Of a stretch of 64,000 bases of DNA, positions 1 through 7,073 are shown piece by piece. How positions within the stretch are numbered: the first letter of the stretch is position 1; every line of letters starts with the position of its first letter. The notes beneath the pieces were generated by a model. The model did not search any database. It saw only the letters and a list, made by a program, of their open reading frames with translations, and had not been told where the DNA came from. The translations under genes were made by a program, and so were the position numbers. The DNA comes from JADMJV01 sp964649085 (GTDB lineage: Bacteria > Vulcanimicrobiota > Xenobia > Xenobiales > JADMJV01), in contig CAZYPN010000010.1 in assembly GCA_964649085.1 (NCBI GenBank), positions 62,001 to 126,000 of the forward strand, in the 5' to 3' direction.

Positions 1-561
1 GTCGGCGGGGCCGAGCACGGCATCGGCCAGGCTACCGGAATCGGGCAGCTGGTAGCTGAGCAACTCGCCCACCAGTACTCCACTTCTGGCCTCGACCGGG
101 CCGCTGCTGGCCAGCACGTAGGGGAAGGGGGGGATGTAGAGGAGCAGTTCGACTTCGGCACTCTGACTGCCCTGTTGGGCCCGGCCGATCAGCCGGGCGG
201 TGGCGGCCGGAACGAGGCTGCCACCGACTTCGACGGAAACGCTGTTCTGCAGGTTGTCGATCGAGACGGGCATGCCGTTGCGGGAGGCCACGGAGGGGTC
301 GAAGGTGAGGATGCCCGTGAGGCCGTTGCGGCTGAGGGTGAAGGTTTCGTTGGCGGCCAGGTTGGCCTGGAAGATTTTGGCCACCGCCTGCTGGACCAGC
401 GAACGGGCGGCGTTGCGCAGACGCAGGCCGCGCTCGGAGCGGCTGAGCAGGCCCTGGCTGGAGATGGACAGGGTGGCCAATGAGGCCCCCAGGAAGGCGA
501 TGAGGGAAATGGCCAGCAAGACGCCGCCGATGGACATGCCCCTTCTGCGCCAGTGATTCAT
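1..561 (-). CDS. PilX/GspK-like pilus assembly protein (partial, C-terminus beyond window)
   Basis: The reading frame starts at an ATG at 561 and stays open to the window edge (187 codons, C-terminus missing). The N-terminus has a short basic stretch (HWRRRG), a Gly-Met junction and then a hydrophobic helix of about 20 residues. This is the layout of a type IV prepilin leader and stalk. The Glu expected at position 5 after the cleavage site is absent, as is usual in GspK/PilX-type minor pilins and in distant pilus assembly proteins. The rest is polar with beta-rich segments. A GspF/PilC-type platform protein lies elsewhere in the window (32888-33997), so a type II/IV pilus system probably exists. 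The family assignment rests on the N-terminus only. Confidence 0.6.
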   Translation of the reverse strand, partial: MNHWRRRGMSIGGVLLAISLIAFLGASLATLSISSQGLLSRSERGLRLRNAARSLVQQAVAKIFQANLAANETFTLSRNGLTGILTFDPSVASRNGMPVSIDNLQNSVSVEVGGSLVPAATARLIGRAQQGSQSAEVELLLYIPPFPYVLASSGPVEARSGVLVGELLSYQLPDSGSLADAVLGPAD

Positions 562-581
562 TCTGGCAGTATAGCAGAGCT

Positions 582-1196
582 TCAGCGAGCTCGCTGGGCC
601 TGCAGGCGCAGTTTTTTGTTGGGCGCCGCGTTGGCCCAGCTGGTTCCTACCATGGTGTCACCCTGGATGACGGCCTGATCGGTGTAGCCGTGGTTCCAGT
701 GGATGCGGAACTGGTGGGTGTCGACCCAGATCCAGTTGGCCACGGCGTTGCCGCGAATGGTGATGGAGCCGCTGTCGTGGAACTGCACCGGGTCGCCGGA
801 GGGCCAGATCCAGGTGCCCACGGGCGACACCGAGGTGGCCGCCGGGGCCGAGCTGCCGGCGTCGAACATGACCGAGCGGCCGAAGTCGCGAGGCGAGAGG
901 TAGAGCGGGTAGGCGGAAGTGCCGGAAACCCAGAGCACTTTGTTGGTTCGGGCCACGGGGCGGCAATGGGGAGCGACGATTTCGAAATCGAGGCGGCCCA
1001 TGGGCAGCGCGTTGTAGAAGTCGCCCTTGGTCTGCGGCTGGACCTCGACCGTGCGCACGGCTAGCTGGTCCTGGTAGAAGGTGATGCGAAGAGTGGCGTC
1101 GGTGCTGTTGTGGACCACCAGGGTGCCCCGACCCTGGGCGATGGCGGGGCCGGCCAGAGCCAGCAGAAGCGCGATGAGAACGATGCGGATATTCAT
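582..1196 (-). CDS. Secreted protein of unknown function
   Basis: This 204-residue protein begins with a clean Sec signal peptide (hydrophobic core, then an AIAQ cleavage site near residue 21). A G-rich ribosome binding site precedes the ATG. The mature part looks all-beta. The first half (about 22-115) resembles a small beta-sandwich, and the second half (about 125-195) has regularly spaced Trp and Gly residues (GTWIW, NWIWV, IHWNHG, GDTMVGTSW), like a small beta-barrel ligand-binding or lipocalin-like repeat. I do not recognise the family. It is followed at a short distance by the pilus-like gene and preceded by the LolA-like gene, all on the same strand, so export to the envelope is the safe inference. 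Confidence 0.75.
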   Translation of the reverse strand: MNIRIVLIALLLALAGPAIAQGRGTLVVHNSTDATLRITFYQDQLAVRTVEVQPQTKGDFYNALPMGRLDFEIVAPHCRPVARTNKVLWVSGTSAYPLYLSPRDFGRSVMFDAGSSAPAATSVSPVGTWIWPSGDPVQFHDSGSITIRGNAVANWIWVDTHQFRIHWNHGYTDQAVIQGDTMVGTSWANAAPNKKLRLQAQRAR

Positions 1197-1256
1197 GATT
1201 CCCCCCTTGAGGAGGGTTTTCTTCAGTCTGGACAGGTCGTCCTTTTGGAGGAGCCG

Positions 1257-2045
1257 CTAGCGGGTCTGGACACGCTCGAGCTCGGGGATGGGGCGGAAGA
1301 GGGATTTGTCCAGGCCGACGTTGACCCGAACGCCTTTGTAGACGCGCATGGAGGTGAGTTTTTCGTCGACGAAGATCTGGGTTTGGTAGGGGAAGTAGCG
1401 GCCGTCGGGCAGCTGGCGAAAGTCGCTGTAGACGAGGCGCTTTTTGGAGGGTTTGGCTTTGTCGACGGGCAGGACGGTGTATTCCGACTGGATGGGCACG
1501 CGACGCTGGGCGTCGATCCACACGACGGCCGTCCAGTCGGGGTCGGCCGGGTTGAGGATCTGGATGCGGTGGACGGTGAGGTCCTTCCATTGTTCGGCCC
1601 CCAGGTAGTAGAACTCGCGGCTGGCGTCTTTGCGATAGCGGGCCAGCATGAAGGGGATGGATTCAGGCGGGATCTGGGGGTCGGCGCCGCTTTTGCCAGG
1701 ATAGTTGCTGGTGGCGAAGATGTAGAAGCTGTCGCCGTCGCGGACGGTGACCTGGAGCAGGCCCTCGAGAGGCAGGCGCGAGGTGGTGACGACGCGGTCG
1801 AAACGCAAGAGGTTGGGAGCTTTGAAGAAATACTTGGCGCTGTGGGTTTTGCCCAGGTGGCCACCGGTGCCCTCGACGTTGAGTTCGTCGCCCTCGGCCA
1901 CGAGATCCTGAATGGGCAGCAGTCCCGCCGGGGTGAAGAGCTCTTCGAAGAGCTGGCGGGCTTTTTCGTTCTGGCCCTGGGCCTGGGCCGGGGCCACGGT
2001 GACCAGGACCAGCACCAGCAGGGTGAGGAGCATGTGGGGCAACAT
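1257..2045 (-). CDS. LolA-like outer-membrane lipoprotein-sorting protein
   Basis: This 262-residue protein has a signal peptide (long Leu/Val core, cleavage after AQAQ around residue 23). Its fold pattern matches the LolA/RseB/DUF-type 'outer membrane lipoprotein-sorting' superfamily: repeated amphipathic beta strands with conserved steps such as KYFFKAPNLLRFD, TAVVWIDAQRRVPIQSEY and YFPYQTQI. Members carry lipids or lipoproteins across the periplasm. In many phyla this particular variant is an orphan of unknown cargo. The charged C-terminus has no membrane anchor. The gene lies directly upstream of the secreted protein at 582-1196, which suggests co-transcription. The superfamily is fairly certain; the specific role as LolA is not. 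Confidence 0.7.
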   Translation of the reverse strand: MLPHMLLTLLVLVLVTVAPAQAQGQNEKARQLFEELFTPAGLLPIQDLVAEGDELNVEGTGGHLGKTHSAKYFFKAPNLLRFDRVVTTSRLPLEGLLQVTVRDGDSFYIFATSNYPGKSGADPQIPPESIPFMLARYRKDASREFYYLGAEQWKDLTVHRIQILNPADPDWTAVVWIDAQRRVPIQSEYTVLPVDKAKPSKKRLVYSDFRQLPDGRYFPYQTQIFVDEKLTSMRVYKGVRVNVGLDKSLFRPIPELERVQTR

Positions 2046-2164
2046 GGGATTAGCTTACACCTCCAATGCAACAAGCCTTCCCCAGAAGGATCCCGCTTGA
2101 AGTAGCCGAAACCGGCTTGAGATTTTGGGGGTTCCCGCCCAGTTCAGAACCGAGGTATAAGCCG

Positions 2165-2671
2165 TTGATTATCTGTCAAAAATGTGGTCACCAGAACGCC
2201 GACGCCCGAACTTCGTGCGAGCAGTGTGGCGCTCAGCTGCCCAAGATCGCCCAGGGACCGCAGGAAGATGCGGGACCGAGCTACATCAACGATCGGGTGA
2301 AAGAGCTGGAAGAGGCGGCCGAAAAGGTGCAGTCGGGCGATTGGTCGCTAGACCAGTTCTCGGAGTATCTGGAGGGCATCATCAGTGTGATGAACGAGCG
2401 CGAGCAAAGCATTCGCGCGATTGAGATTCCGCCCCAGACGATCGAGCAGTTTCGGGCCGAGCTGGAAGCCGGCTTTACGGGCATTACGCTGTATCACGAT
2501 GGGCTGAACCGGATGCACAGTTTTGTGGAGTCGCAAGACCCGGAGGTGCTGGCCGAGGGGCTGGAACTGGTGCGCCAGGGCAATGATCATTTGAACGAGG
2601 CGCTGCGGCTGAACTACAGCAGCCAGAAGAAGTACGAGGAGATGTACCTCGACGCGTCGTCGATGATGTAG
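2165..2671 (+). CDS. Zinc-ribbon protein with helical C-terminal domain
   Basis: The best start is a TTG at 2165, preceded by GAGG at 2152-2155. It gives a 168-residue protein that opens almost directly with a four-cysteine zinc ribbon (CQKCG, then CEQCG 12 residues later). An earlier in-frame ATG at 2066 would add 33 residues without any motif. After a short linker, residues about 45-165 are predicted to be nearly all helical and acidic (Glu-rich), without recognised catalytic residues. Similar short zinc-ribbon proteins are common and uncharacterised in uncultured bacterial phyla. It is divergent from the LolA-like gene and convergent with the Cys-cluster gene. Confidence 0.75.
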   Translation: MIICQKCGHQNADARTSCEQCGAQLPKIAQGPQEDAGPSYINDRVKELEEAAEKVQSGDWSLDQFSEYLEGIISVMNEREQSIRAIEIPPQTIEQFRAELEAGFTGITLYHDGLNRMHSFVESQDPEVLAEGLELVRQGNDHLNEALRLNYSSQKKYEEMYLDASSMM

Positions 2672-2674
2672 GCG

Positions 2675-3844
2675 CTAGGCCGTCATCGACATCATGAGCT
2701 GAGCGGCCCGGATGAAAATCTGGGCCGCGTCCGTTGTGTGACCCACCACCCGGGTTTCCACCCGACCCACGGCCCAGTGGTAATCCTGTAGCTCGGGCTC
2801 GCGCTCGTTTTTGAAGGCCTGCAGGCCGGTGAGCAGGCGCACGAGGTGGGGCACGAGCCAGAGCATGATGAGGCCGGGCAAGACGCCGCCCTGGATGAGG
2901 TACTCTTTACGGAACAGCAGCGAGTCGCGATAGCGGCTCAGTTCGCCCTCGAACTTGAGGGCCACACCCTGCTCGACCCACACGTGGAGGTCGCTGAGAG
3001 GACCCTGCCAGTTGAAGTCGGGCAGGTCGAGCGGCTCGCCGGCGCTGAGGGCGGCGTCGAGGCGCTGCCACATGGCCCGGTCCTGGCTGGGCAGGCAGGG
3101 CTTGAGCAGGCCCATGACGAGGTTTTCTTTGAAGGCGGGCAGGACGGGCACGAGCGGCGAGCTGACGATGGCAGGGTCGTCCCAGGTGATGCCGAGGAAG
3201 CTGGAGGAGAGGCGCAGGGGCTCGTTGCCGGCCGCAGGGGGGCTCTGGCTGGCCAGAGCCGAGGCCAGCGCGACGATGGCGTCTTCAAGCACGAAGTCGG
3301 CAGCTTTTTTGGTCAGGCGCTGGCGCAGCTCGGACTCGTACTGGGCCACCGAACGGTAGGGCACGAGGATGCGCGGCAACATGGGGACGTGCTCGTTGAA
3401 CTTGAGGACGCGCGCACCGGCCTGGATGAGGTCTTCGACGACGGGGAGACTGTCCTGAAGCGGCGGACCGACGTCTTCGGCCACGGCCGTGCAGTAGTAG
3501 CTGGCGCTGACCAGGGTTTCGCCGGTGGGCACCTGGATGAGGATGTAGGGGAACTCTTTGCAGGTGAGCGGCTTGGCGGCATAGCCGATCTGGGCATGGA
3601 TGGAGCAGCGGTTGTCGTCTTCGAGGTAGCCACAACGGGGGTTGTCGGCGTTTTTGTAGATCTGCAGCTGGCAGTCTTTAGGCTCGAAGGCAGCCCCGCG
3701 CTGCTCGATGACCCGCAGGGTAAGGGGATGGTCCTTCAAGCGCTCGGCCTCTTCGGGCTTGACGGCAATGCCCCAGTCGGTAAAGCAGCCTTTGCCACAC
3801 TGGACACACTCGTAGTTGATGCGGGGGTCGAAGTTGAGCTGCAT
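2675..3844 (-). CDS. YkgJ-type cysteine-cluster protein, long form
   Basis: The N-terminal ~150 residues carry the Fe/Zn-chelating Cys pattern of the YkgJ (CxxCxxGC) family: CVQCGKGC near residue 12, then RCGYL...RCSIH, KPLTCKEFP and a later YYC. In the family this cluster is thought to bind zinc or iron-sulfur; function is generally unknown. The remaining ~230 residues are helical and hydrophobic in places. I chose the ATG at 3844 because an AAGGG ribosome binding site sits 7 bases upstream; a TTG at 3859 would lie inside a hairpin. That hairpin appears to cover the ribosome binding site (see the separate entry at 3850-3876). The gene follows the proline-rich genes at 3889-5211 on the same strand. 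Confidence 0.75.
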   Translation of the reverse strand: MQLNFDPRINYECVQCGKGCFTDWGIAVKPEEAERLKDHPLTLRVIEQRGAAFEPKDCQLQIYKNADNPRCGYLEDDNRCSIHAQIGYAAKPLTCKEFPYILIQVPTGETLVSASYYCTAVAEDVGPPLQDSLPVVEDLIQAGARVLKFNEHVPMLPRILVPYRSVAQYESELRQRLTKKAADFVLEDAIVALASALASQSPPAAGNEPLRLSSSFLGITWDDPAIVSSPLVPVLPAFKENLVMGLLKPCLPSQDRAMWQRLDAALSAGEPLDLPDFNWQGPLSDLHVWVEQGVALKFEGELSRYRDSLLFRKEYLIQGGVLPGLIMLWLVPHLVRLLTGLQAFKNEREPELQDYHWAVGRVETRVVGHTTDAAQIFIRAAQLMMSMTA

Positions 3845-3849
3845 GGCGA

Positions 3850-3876
3850 AGCCCTTCAAGGCAGGCTTGAAGGGCT
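3850..3876 (-). promoter_or_regulatory. Hairpin that sequesters a ribosome binding site
   Basis: There is a perfect 11-bp inverted repeat (AGCCCTTCAAG and CTTGAAGGGCT) with a 5-base loop. In the minus-strand RNA the 3' arm contains AAGGG, the likely ribosome binding site of the Cys-cluster gene starting at 3844. No U-run follows, so it is not an intrinsic terminator. Translational control is inferred. Confidence 0.55.
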
Positions 3877-3888
3877 CCTACCGCGGGT

Positions 3889-4650
3889 TTAGCGGCGACG
3901 CCAGCCCTGGCCGAGGTAGCTGCCGTAGAGGCCGATGATTTTGAGGGCCGACTCCTGACGCATGTTCCAGATTTCCTTGCGCCAGGCCGAAACCTGGGAC
4001 ATGTAGTCTTTGAACTGGGTGAAGATTTCTTCGGCACGTTTGCGGCGCTTTTGAGCCATGCGCACGAGGGGATCGGGATGCGGTGCGGGCTCGGCGGGGG
4101 GCGTCGGTTCTTGTGCGGGGGGCTGTGGCGGGGCCTGGGCGGGCACGGGAGCCTCGGGTGGGTCGGCTTTCTCGAGCTTGGGGGTGAGCGAGGCCGAGAG
4201 TTCTTTGGCGGCAAAGAAGGTTTTGCCGATGGCATCGAAGCGCTGCTGCTGGACGGGCGTCCAGGGCTGGTCTTTTTTGTCCCAGCCGGTCATTTTCATG
4301 ACGTTCTCGGCACCGTAGGCCATGACTTCGTGGCAGAGCAGGTACTCTTTCTGGCGCGAGCTGAGGTCGTCGCGCTGGTTGACCATGTCGACCATAGAAA
4401 GCACGGCCGCACGGTCGTCCTCGTTTTGAGCCTTGAGCTCGCGCAGGGCGGTTTTGAAGTCGCTGCGGGCTTCGTCGAGGGGCTTGAACTCGACCGAGGT
4501 GATTTCTTTTTCCTGGACGATACGCCCAAAGGAATCGCGCACCACGGGCGCGTTCGAGGCGGTGGTGATGCCCGGGATGGGCCGGAAGATGGGGAAGGCG
4601 GGGGTGGTCGCCTGAACCGGGGTCGTGCCGTCGACGTTCTTGATGTTCAT
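3889..4650 (-). CDS. Proline-rich-linker protein, member 2 of a tandem pair, unknown function
   Basis: This 253-residue protein has an AAGGAG ribosome binding site upstream of its ATG. It has no signal peptide and no transmembrane helix. An N-terminal Pro/Thr-rich stretch (1-35) is followed by a helical domain (about 45-160), a Pro/Ala-rich linker (about 162-195) and a basic, aromatic C-terminal helical segment. The C-terminal segment (FKDYM...W...W...SYLG) resembles that of the neighbouring protein at 4660-5211 (FKNWL...W...EAIG), so the two may be diverged paralogues or partners. It lies 9 bases downstream of that gene. I do not recognise a family. With the secretion operon nearby, a secreted substrate or chaperone is possible but unproven. 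Confidence 0.65.
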   Translation of the reverse strand: MNIKNVDGTTPVQATTPAFPIFRPIPGITTASNAPVVRDSFGRIVQEKEITSVEFKPLDEARSDFKTALRELKAQNEDDRAAVLSMVDMVNQRDDLSSRQKEYLLCHEVMAYGAENVMKMTGWDKKDQPWTPVQQQRFDAIGKTFFAAKELSASLTPKLEKADPPEAPVPAQAPPQPPAQEPTPPAEPAPHPDPLVRMAQKRRKRAEEIFTQFKDYMSQVSAWRKEIWNMRQESALKIIGLYGSYLGQGWRRR

Positions 4651-4659
4651 GATGGCTCC

Positions 4660-5211
4660 TTACAGCATGGCCCCGATAGCTTCGGACCATTTGGTGGACT
4701 GGATTTTGCGCTCGTTGGCAAGGTCGGCCTGCATTTCCTGAGTCCAGAGGTAGTACTGCAGCCAGTTTTTGAAGTGGTCGCGGCGAGAGGCCTGTTCGAG
4801 CTGGAATTCTTTCATCCAGAACTGGCGCCAGATGTCGACCTCTTCTTCTTTCTTCTCCATGCGCTCGAGGAAGGCTTTCTCGGCCTCGGTGTACTCGATG
4901 GTGGGCTGGTAAGGAGGCTGGCTGGGCGGCTCGGTAGGAGGCTCCGTAGGAGGCTCGCTGGGCGGCTCGCTGGAGGGCGGCTGGGGAGCAGGGGGCTCAG
5001 GGGTGTCGAGGGGCTCGGGCTTGTTGGTGTGGGCCGAGGAGCCGGGCTTCTGGATGTCGACCTGATCGCTTTGGCCGGCGGTGAGCTTTTCTTCTTTGCT
5101 AACGCCGCTGCCGGCAGCCGTTTTGAGCTCGGCGCCCAACTGGGTGGTGGCGCGAGTTTTGAGGCTTTCATCGTTGAGGTTGCGGATGCTGCGAAGGTCG
5201 AGGGGCTTCAT
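4660..5211 (-). CDS. Proline-rich-linker protein, member 1 of a tandem pair, unknown function
   Basis: The start is the ATG at 5211, which has a strong GGAGGAG site at 5223-5229; a longer frame to 5253 lacks one. The protein has 183 residues. The N-terminal 55 residues are polar, residues about 60-105 are a Pro/Ser/Glu/Thr linker made of (S/T)EPP-type repeats, and the last ~75 residues form a charged helical domain rich in Trp and Tyr (MEKKEEEVDIWRQFW, NWLQYYLW). There is no signal peptide. It shares a C-terminal FK[ND][WY][LM] motif and Trp spacing with the gene immediately downstream. No family is recognised. Confidence 0.65.
   Translation of the reverse strand: MKPLDLRSIRNLNDESLKTRATTQLGAELKTAAGSGVSKEEKLTAGQSDQVDIQKPGSSAHTNKPEPLDTPEPPAPQPPSSEPPSEPPTEPPTEPPSQPPYQPTIEYTEAEKAFLERMEKKEEEVDIWRQFWMKEFQLEQASRRDHFKNWLQYYLWTQEMQADLANERKIQSTKWSEAIGAML
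4913..4976. repeat. 12-bp tandem repeat coding for a Pro-rich linker
   Basis: Five or so imperfect copies of a 12-base unit (ggaggctcggta and variants with ctg or cgta endings) lie inside the gene at 4660-5211. They encode the (S/T)EPP/PPSQ-like repeats of its linker. Such in-frame repeats can vary in copy number. Confidence 0.6.
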
Positions 5212-5301
5212 CGGTTGTAGATCTCCTCCATTGGCCTTTTGAGTATACGCCATGTGGTTTTCCGGGGCAGCCGGAGAGTTGTTAATTCTCGGACAGACAG
5301 C

Positions 5302-5335
5302 AAAAAAAGGGAGCGTCTTGCGACGCTCCCTTTTT
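5302..5335. terminator. Intrinsic terminator, probably bidirectional
   Basis: A perfect GGGAGCGTC / GACGCTCCC stem with a 4-base loop is flanked by a run of seven A on one side and five T on the other. It would end minus-strand transcripts coming from the 81-residue gene at 5353-5598, isolating the proline-rich genes downstream. Confidence 0.9.
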
Positions 5336-5352
5336 CGCTGTCCGGTTGGGGC

Positions 5353-5598
5353 TTAGAGCAGACCGTTGATGGTCTGGTTGGCCTTGGTGGACGAGGCGAA
5401 GCGGTTCTTGTTGGTTTCAACGTTGATGTCGTTGATGGAGTTACGAAGTTTTTCAACGTTCGAAGTGTCCTGAGCCTGAAGCTTGCGCATCTGAAGAGCG
5501 GTGTTCAGCATCGTCGAACGAGCTTCCCGCTGGTCCAGAGCCTGCATTGAGGCTAGCTGGGCCGCGTCATTCGCTCCACCTACTTGTCCTGCTGCCAT
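5353..5598 (-). CDS. Small helical protein of unknown function
   Basis: This is an 81-residue protein with a good ribosome binding site (GGAGGT, 9 bases before the ATG). It is polar, has no signal peptide and is predicted to be nearly all helix, with two helical segments separated around residue 45 (AQDTSN). It has no cysteine or tryptophan. Size and helical-hairpin character recall small polymerising or needle-like secretion substrates, but I see no diagnostic motif, so this is only an idea. It is transcribed in the same direction as the type III secretion operon, but behind the aminotransferase, with a 110-bp leader upstream and a strong terminator directly downstream. It therefore looks like a separately expressed, possibly abundant protein. 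Confidence 0.65.
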   Translation of the reverse strand: MAAGQVGGANDAAQLASMQALDQREARSTMLNTALQMRKLQAQDTSNVEKLRNSINDINVETNKNRFASSTKANQTINGLL

Positions 5599-5636
5599 TG
5601 TGAGTTACCTCCGATAAACTAGGATTTGTTGTTGGT

Positions 5637-5651
5637 ATGAGTATCACTCAT
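5637..5651. promoter_or_regulatory. Short inverted repeat upstream of the 81-residue gene
   Basis: ATGAGT-atc-ACTCAT is a perfect 6-bp dyad with a 3-base centre, 39 bp upstream of the start codon at 5598. It may be an operator. The surrounding 5599-5708 leader holds no gene. Confidence 0.3.
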
Positions 5652-5708
5652 GGGTGGATGGGTGTAAAGACATGCAGTCGTAAACAAATTGTAACAAACT
5701 TTGGTCAT

Positions 5709-7073
5709 TCATGAACTTGCTACCATATCCATGATGACCTGCTGGGCTTTCTTGCCAAAGTCGTTGTTGTAGCGCATGAGGTCCATGAGCGACATTTTGG
5801 CCAGCTCGGCCAGCGATTGCTCGACGGCCTGCAGGAAGAAGTCGAACTCTTCATCGCTGGCCGTGAAGGGCGGAGAGACGCGCACGAACTGGGGCATGTG
5901 CATCATGGAAGCCACGATGACGCCGCGGTCGCGAACGTAGTCTTGCATGACGCTGCCCATGGACGGCTGCTTGAGCTCGAGGCAGCGCATGAGGCCGGCA
6001 CCCCGATGGGATTTGAGAGCCTTGGGATGCTTTTCCACCCAGTGGTCGAGGGCCTGGCCGAGGCGATCGCCGAGTTCGGTGGCGCGCTGCAAGAGACCGT
6101 CGTCGATGAGGACTTCGAGGGCCGCCAAGCCAGCCGCACAGGACATGGGGTTGCCGCCGTAGCTGGAGTTGTTGAACTGGGGACGGTCTTGTTCGCCCTG
6201 GCGCACGCGCGCGTTGTAGAGCACGGCCGCCAGCGGCATCATGCCGCCCGAGAGTACTTTGCCGACGCACATCATGTCGGGGATGACGCCCATGGGGGTG
6301 TGGCCCCAAAGGGTGCCGGCCCGACCGAGGCCGCACTGGACTTCGTCGAAGATGAGCAGGGCGCCGACTTTCTGGCAGTGGTCTTTGACGGCCTTGAGGT
6401 AGTCGGTGCGGGCGACTTCGCAGCCCGAGGCCCACTGGACGGGTTCGAGCACGAGGGCGGCCGTTTGCCGGGTGACGGCTTTTTCGACGGCGGCGATGTC
6501 GTTGAAGGGGATGACGGCACTGCCCCCCACGGCCGGCTCGGTGCCTTTGCGCCAGGCCTCGAGACCCGAGATGGACAGGGTGGCGATGGACATGCCGTGG
6601 TAGCCAAATTCGGTGCCCACGATGCCGGGACGGCCGGTGGCCAGGCGGGCGAGTTTGAGGGCCGCTTCGAGCGACTCGGTACCGCTGTTGGCAAACCAGA
6701 CTTGATCGAGGCCCTCAGGAGCGATGGAGCATAGTTTTTTGGCCAGGGCCGCGGTGACGGGGTTGAGGAAGAGGCGCGAGGAGAGGCCCACGCGGTCGGC
6801 CTGTTTGTGGATGGCAGCCACGACTTTGGGATGGCGAAAGCCGAGGCCAAAGACGCCCCCGGCCCCGAGGCAGTCCATCCAGCGCCTGCCGCTGGGAGAG
6901 ATGAGGTACGATCCTTCGGCCCGCCATTCGAGCATTTCTTCGCCGAGAACGCGGATGTAGAGGGGAAGGAAGCGGTCGATGTGCTCTTCGTAGGCCTGCA
7001 GGGTTTCCTGCATGAGCTGCTGGCTCTCGGCTTCGGAAAGTTGTTCGGGTAATTCGTAGAGGCGAGTTAGCAT
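5709..7073 (-). CDS. Class III PLP-dependent aminotransferase (ornithine/putrescine aminotransferase type)
   Basis: This 454-residue, full-length fold-type I aminotransferase of class III transfers an amino group, usually from an omega-amine such as ornithine, putrescine or a similar diamine, to an oxo acid. Visible hallmarks are NSGTESLEAALKLAR (129-143), the PLP-ring Asp in IFDEVQCGLGR (D243) and the Schiff-base Lys in VGKVLSGG (K272). The N-terminal extension of about 40 residues resembles that of putrescine aminotransferases, and the C-terminal 30 residues are helical. It overlaps the upstream methyltransferase/reductase gene by 7 bases (ATGCTAA), so the two are translationally coupled. 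Substrate is not deducible; a SpeD-like decarboxylase elsewhere in the window makes polyamine metabolism plausible. Confidence 0.85.
   Translation of the reverse strand: MLTRLYELPEQLSEAESQQLMQETLQAYEEHIDRFLPLYIRVLGEEMLEWRAEGSYLISPSGRRWMDCLGAGGVFGLGFRHPKVVAAIHKQADRVGLSSRLFLNPVTAALAKKLCSIAPEGLDQVWFANSGTESLEAALKLARLATGRPGIVGTEFGYHGMSIATLSISGLEAWRKGTEPAVGGSAVIPFNDIAAVEKAVTRQTAALVLEPVQWASGCEVARTDYLKAVKDHCQKVGALLIFDEVQCGLGRAGTLWGHTPMGVIPDMMCVGKVLSGGMMPLAAVLYNARVRQGEQDRPQFNNSSYGGNPMSCAAGLAALEVLIDDGLLQRATELGDRLGQALDHWVEKHPKALKSHRGAGLMRCLELKQPSMGSVMQDYVRDRGVIVASMMHMPQFVRVSPPFTASDEEFDFFLQAVEQSLAELAKMSLMDLMRYNNDFGKKAQQVIMDMVASS

Noticed and set aside
1110..2105. 331-codon plus-strand frame
   Set aside because: It is a shadow of the LolA-like and secreted-protein genes and has low-complexity GC-derived composition.
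4913..4976. Possible CRISPR-like or other functional DNA repeat array
   Set aside because: The 12-bp units are contiguous, in-frame and encode a Pro-rich linker; there are no spacers.
5353..5598. Identification of the 81-residue protein as a type III needle protein
   Set aside because: Length and helicity fit, but the needle turn and C-terminal motifs are not seen; kept as unknown.
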